Below, in pieces: positions 61,978-64,000 of a stretch of DNA of 64,000 bases (position 1 is the first letter of the stretch; every line of letters starts with the position of its first letter). Below the pieces are notes generated by a model. The model made no database searches and was not told the origin of the DNA. It saw only the letters and a list, made by a program, of their open reading frames with translations. Both the position numbers and the translations under genes were made by a program. The DNA lies in the NCBI GenBank assembly GCA_024195265.1, contig JAJLRJ010000004.1, positions 28,532,434-28,596,433 of the forward strand, read 5' to 3'. Source of the DNA: Dendrophyllia cribrosa. Its lineage: Eukaryota > Cnidaria > Anthozoa > Scleractinia > Dendrophylliidae.

Positions 61978-63713
61978 TATTTGTTATGTACAGTGTTAGC
62001 ATATTTAAAAATGTTCTGAAAAATGTTTGGTAATAATCCTTTGTGCCATAGGTGCGTAAATTTAAGCGCATGCAAGACGTAAACATTATGTACTGTTAGA
62101 ATATCTAATAGTTTAGTAATGGCTTAGCGCTCTCCGTTTCTTTGCCATAAGATGTAGCGAAGAATATTAATCTGATTACGTGATTTTGTTTAATTTGAAC
62201 TTTTTGAAGATGTGATCTGTAGGCGCTACCCCATGCTAAGATGGCGTAAGATATATATGGATATATTAGGTTATAATAAATTTGTTTAAGTTGCTTAATA
62301 GAAAGATAGTGTCTTAGTTTGGATATAATTCCAGTATTTCGTGATATTCGTGAGCAAATATAAGAGATATGATTTTTCCAAGATACAGAGTCATCAATCA
62401 TGACTCCTAGATACTTAATACAATTTTTCCGTTCCAAAGAATAACACGATCCATCTTTGCTCCTGATTTGTATGTCGATGGCCATATCTTTTTTCCTTGC
62501 AGATTTAACAATCATGAAATTTGTTTTTGCCATATTTATAGATAATTTATTATTATCACACCATTCCTTTATTTTTGTTAGTTCTGAATTCATTATATTT
62601 TCAAGAGTTTTCAATTCAAGTTATTCGCAGAAGCAAATACATTTGTATCATCTGCAAAAAATTTGAAATTCAGGTTTTCGGAACAATTTGGTAAATCGTT
62701 TATATAAATTAAAATGTAATAGAGGGCCTAATGTACTTCCCTCTGGGATTCCGCAGATCATTGTTTGCTTTGGGGATTCAACATCACCCAATACACCAAT
62801 ATCACGCTAGCATGGCATGCAAATATATTTAATCTAATGGGGAAAAGAGTCCAGTATCAAAATCAGCACATCAATATTAGTAAAACTGTGAAGTTTCGTA
62901 AAGATTGCTCGTATACTGACGGAGATATGAGCTTTTGAAACTTAGTACTCTGGCCTAACTTTTACAAAGAAATGTATGGGAAAAACACGAAAACGAGGCT
63001 GGACGGGCAATCTATGCCCGTCCACCATACATTTCTTTGTAAAAATGCTCAGTTTCAAAATTTCATATCTTCGTCAGTTTTCTAGCAATCTTTACAAAAC
63101 TTTGTAGTTTTACTAATATCGATATGCTGAATTTAATGCTTGGCTCTTTTTCCTAATAAACCAACTATGTTTTTGTGCCATGCTAGCGTGATATTGGTCT
63201 ATGTAACATATTGCTTTCTGTTGTTTGATCGGTCCTTGCAGTGGTCTGTTGCTTATCACTGTTTGTATTTGATCAAATGTGACGCAATAGATCGTTCACG
63301 GTATCTACAGTTTAGTTAAATATAACTATCAAACCATTTTAAGGGAAGCCCTCTAATTCCATAGATTTCTAACTTTTTAAGTAATATATCGTGGTTTACA
63401 GTGTCGAATGCTTTGGAAAATTCCAGAAAAACACCACAGGTGTACAAATTGTTGTCTGTGTCGGAAACGTGTTATTGTCAAGTTGCGTGACAAATAGGGC
63501 GTGGGTTTTTTTTTTTGACATAAATGCGAGATGAACCCATAGATCAACTAATAGATGTGAGTCAACAATAACCGGAAATTCCTGTCTGACCATAGCTAAT
63601 ACTTTTATAAGAATAGGATCGAGTAAAATTACTGAGAGTTGTGCTTGATGTGATACGATACAGATTAGTGACAGTGAGAATAAAATACCAAATACCTTTA
63701 AAACGGAAAACAT
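61978..63713 (-). pseudogene. CR1/Jockey-like LINE reverse transcriptase, fragmented
   Basis: Reading leftwards from 63713: SVILLDPILIKVLAMV, VFLEFSKAFDTVNHDILLKK (RT motif A region, about 63340-63430) and YGIRGLPLKW; after a foldback insertion, GIPEGSTLGPLL, FFADDT (motif C, about 62650-62665), then MAKTNFMIVKSARKK, IKYLGVMIDDSVSWKNHI and LIYPYISYAILAWG (62105-62614), and a tail LLDILTVHNVYVLHALKFTH. Several frameshifts and stops separate these parts. The motif order and the GVMIDDSVSWKNHI/YCNLVWG-type signature fit the CR1/Jockey group. Confidence 0.75.
62795..63198. mobile_element. 404-bp foldback element inserted in the LINE RT
   Basis: The ends ACCAATATCACGCTAGCATG and its complement bound two long inverted arms, meeting around GGACGGGCAATCTATGCCCGTCC near 63010. 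It splits LINE sequence between the FSKAFD and GIPEGS regions, and TA lies on both flanks. Confidence 0.8.
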
Positions 63714-63845
63714 CTAGTGAATTTTGGAGATTACTTAAGGAAAGTGGACATTCTCCAAACGTGGCACCTCCGACGGGACCGCAATCTTCATGTTGTGAGT
63801 ATAATTCAGTTCTGAATTTAATTTAAACCTACGCGACCGATAGAG

Positions 63846-64000
63846 ATGGAGAGTGCGAAGGGAAAACTGCAAACGAAACTTACGCAACTGGACATCCATG
63901 CCAAGAGAACGGAACAAGCACTCGATTCAGGATCTGTAGGAGCTATTGACTGAGAGAGACATACGGGAGCATTAAGGACTACAATATCCGAAGCGGACGA
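63846..64000 (+). pseudogene. Possible Gag N-terminus of an LTR retrotransposon, cut by window edge
   Basis: ATG 63846 opens MESAKGKLQTKLTQLDIHAK, a charged helical start seen in BEL/Pao-type Gag proteins; TGA at 63951-63953 interrupts it and the same frame is open again to the edge. A GTGGCACCTCCGACGGGACC stretch at about 63762-63781 could be a degenerate primer-binding region. The assignment is tentative because only about 50 codons are visible. Confidence 0.3.

Overview
The window reads as nuclear DNA of a metazoan, most likely an anthozoan cnidarian such as a coral or sea anemone. The grounds are AT-rich intergenic sequence packed with foldback elements, a Polinton (Maverick) virus-like element, single-coding-exon beta-1,3-galactosyltransferase-like genes, an intact Ty3/gypsy element, Penelope-like GIY-YIG elements with hammerhead ribozymes, and several LINE remnants. 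The organism call is an inference from family content. Very little of the 64 kb is host coding sequence.

Region 1 (1-8.3 kb) is the right part of a Polinton; its left end lies outside the window. A compact rightward block holds a packaging ATPase (interrupted by one in-frame TAG), five small genes of unknown function, at least three of them with membrane segments, and a DD34E integrase. A leftward protein-primed family B DNA polymerase converges on the integrase and is broken by one frameshift inside an N-terminal zinc finger. Gaps between genes are 15-28 bp, and each start is preceded by the same CATATRTATAC-like motif. A 126-bp palindrome starting AGTAGT lies upstream of the polymerase near the expected terminus.

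Region 2 (8.3-29 kb) holds two paralogous, convergent beta-1,3-galactosyltransferase-like genes (15953-16993 + and 23277-24314 -) in a sea of short elements. These include a pair of nested TTAA-flanked elements whose palindromic arms preserve filled and empty target sites, a 3.56-kb TTAA-flanked element with 0.9-kb inverted arms enclosing a decayed two-exon gene fragment, a Tc1-like remnant, an inverted duplication of the promoter and first exon of the second galactosyltransferase gene, a hammerhead ribozyme, and a decayed exon of a ZMYM2/QRICH1-like (DUF3504-associated) gene.

Region 3 (29-34 kb) is a complete, apparently very young Ty3/gypsy retrotransposon. It has a 1,326-codon open gag-pol, 154-bp LTRs that read as identical and a 5-bp ACTTA target duplication, and it sits inside an older inverted-repeat element.

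Region 4 (34-54 kb) has no recognisable host gene. It holds a 5'-truncated L1/Tx1-like LINE, several TIR elements, minisatellites, hairpins and a second hammerhead family at 53.0 kb.

Region 5 (54-64 kb) is a ~155-bp satellite array interrupted by a 1.95-kb near-perfect palindrome: two Penelope-like 3' ends head to head, each with a hammerhead-like motif, flanked by a 16-bp duplication. It is followed by a CR1/Jockey-like LINE split by a 2.1-kb insertion and a foldback element, and by the possible start of another LTR element at the right edge.
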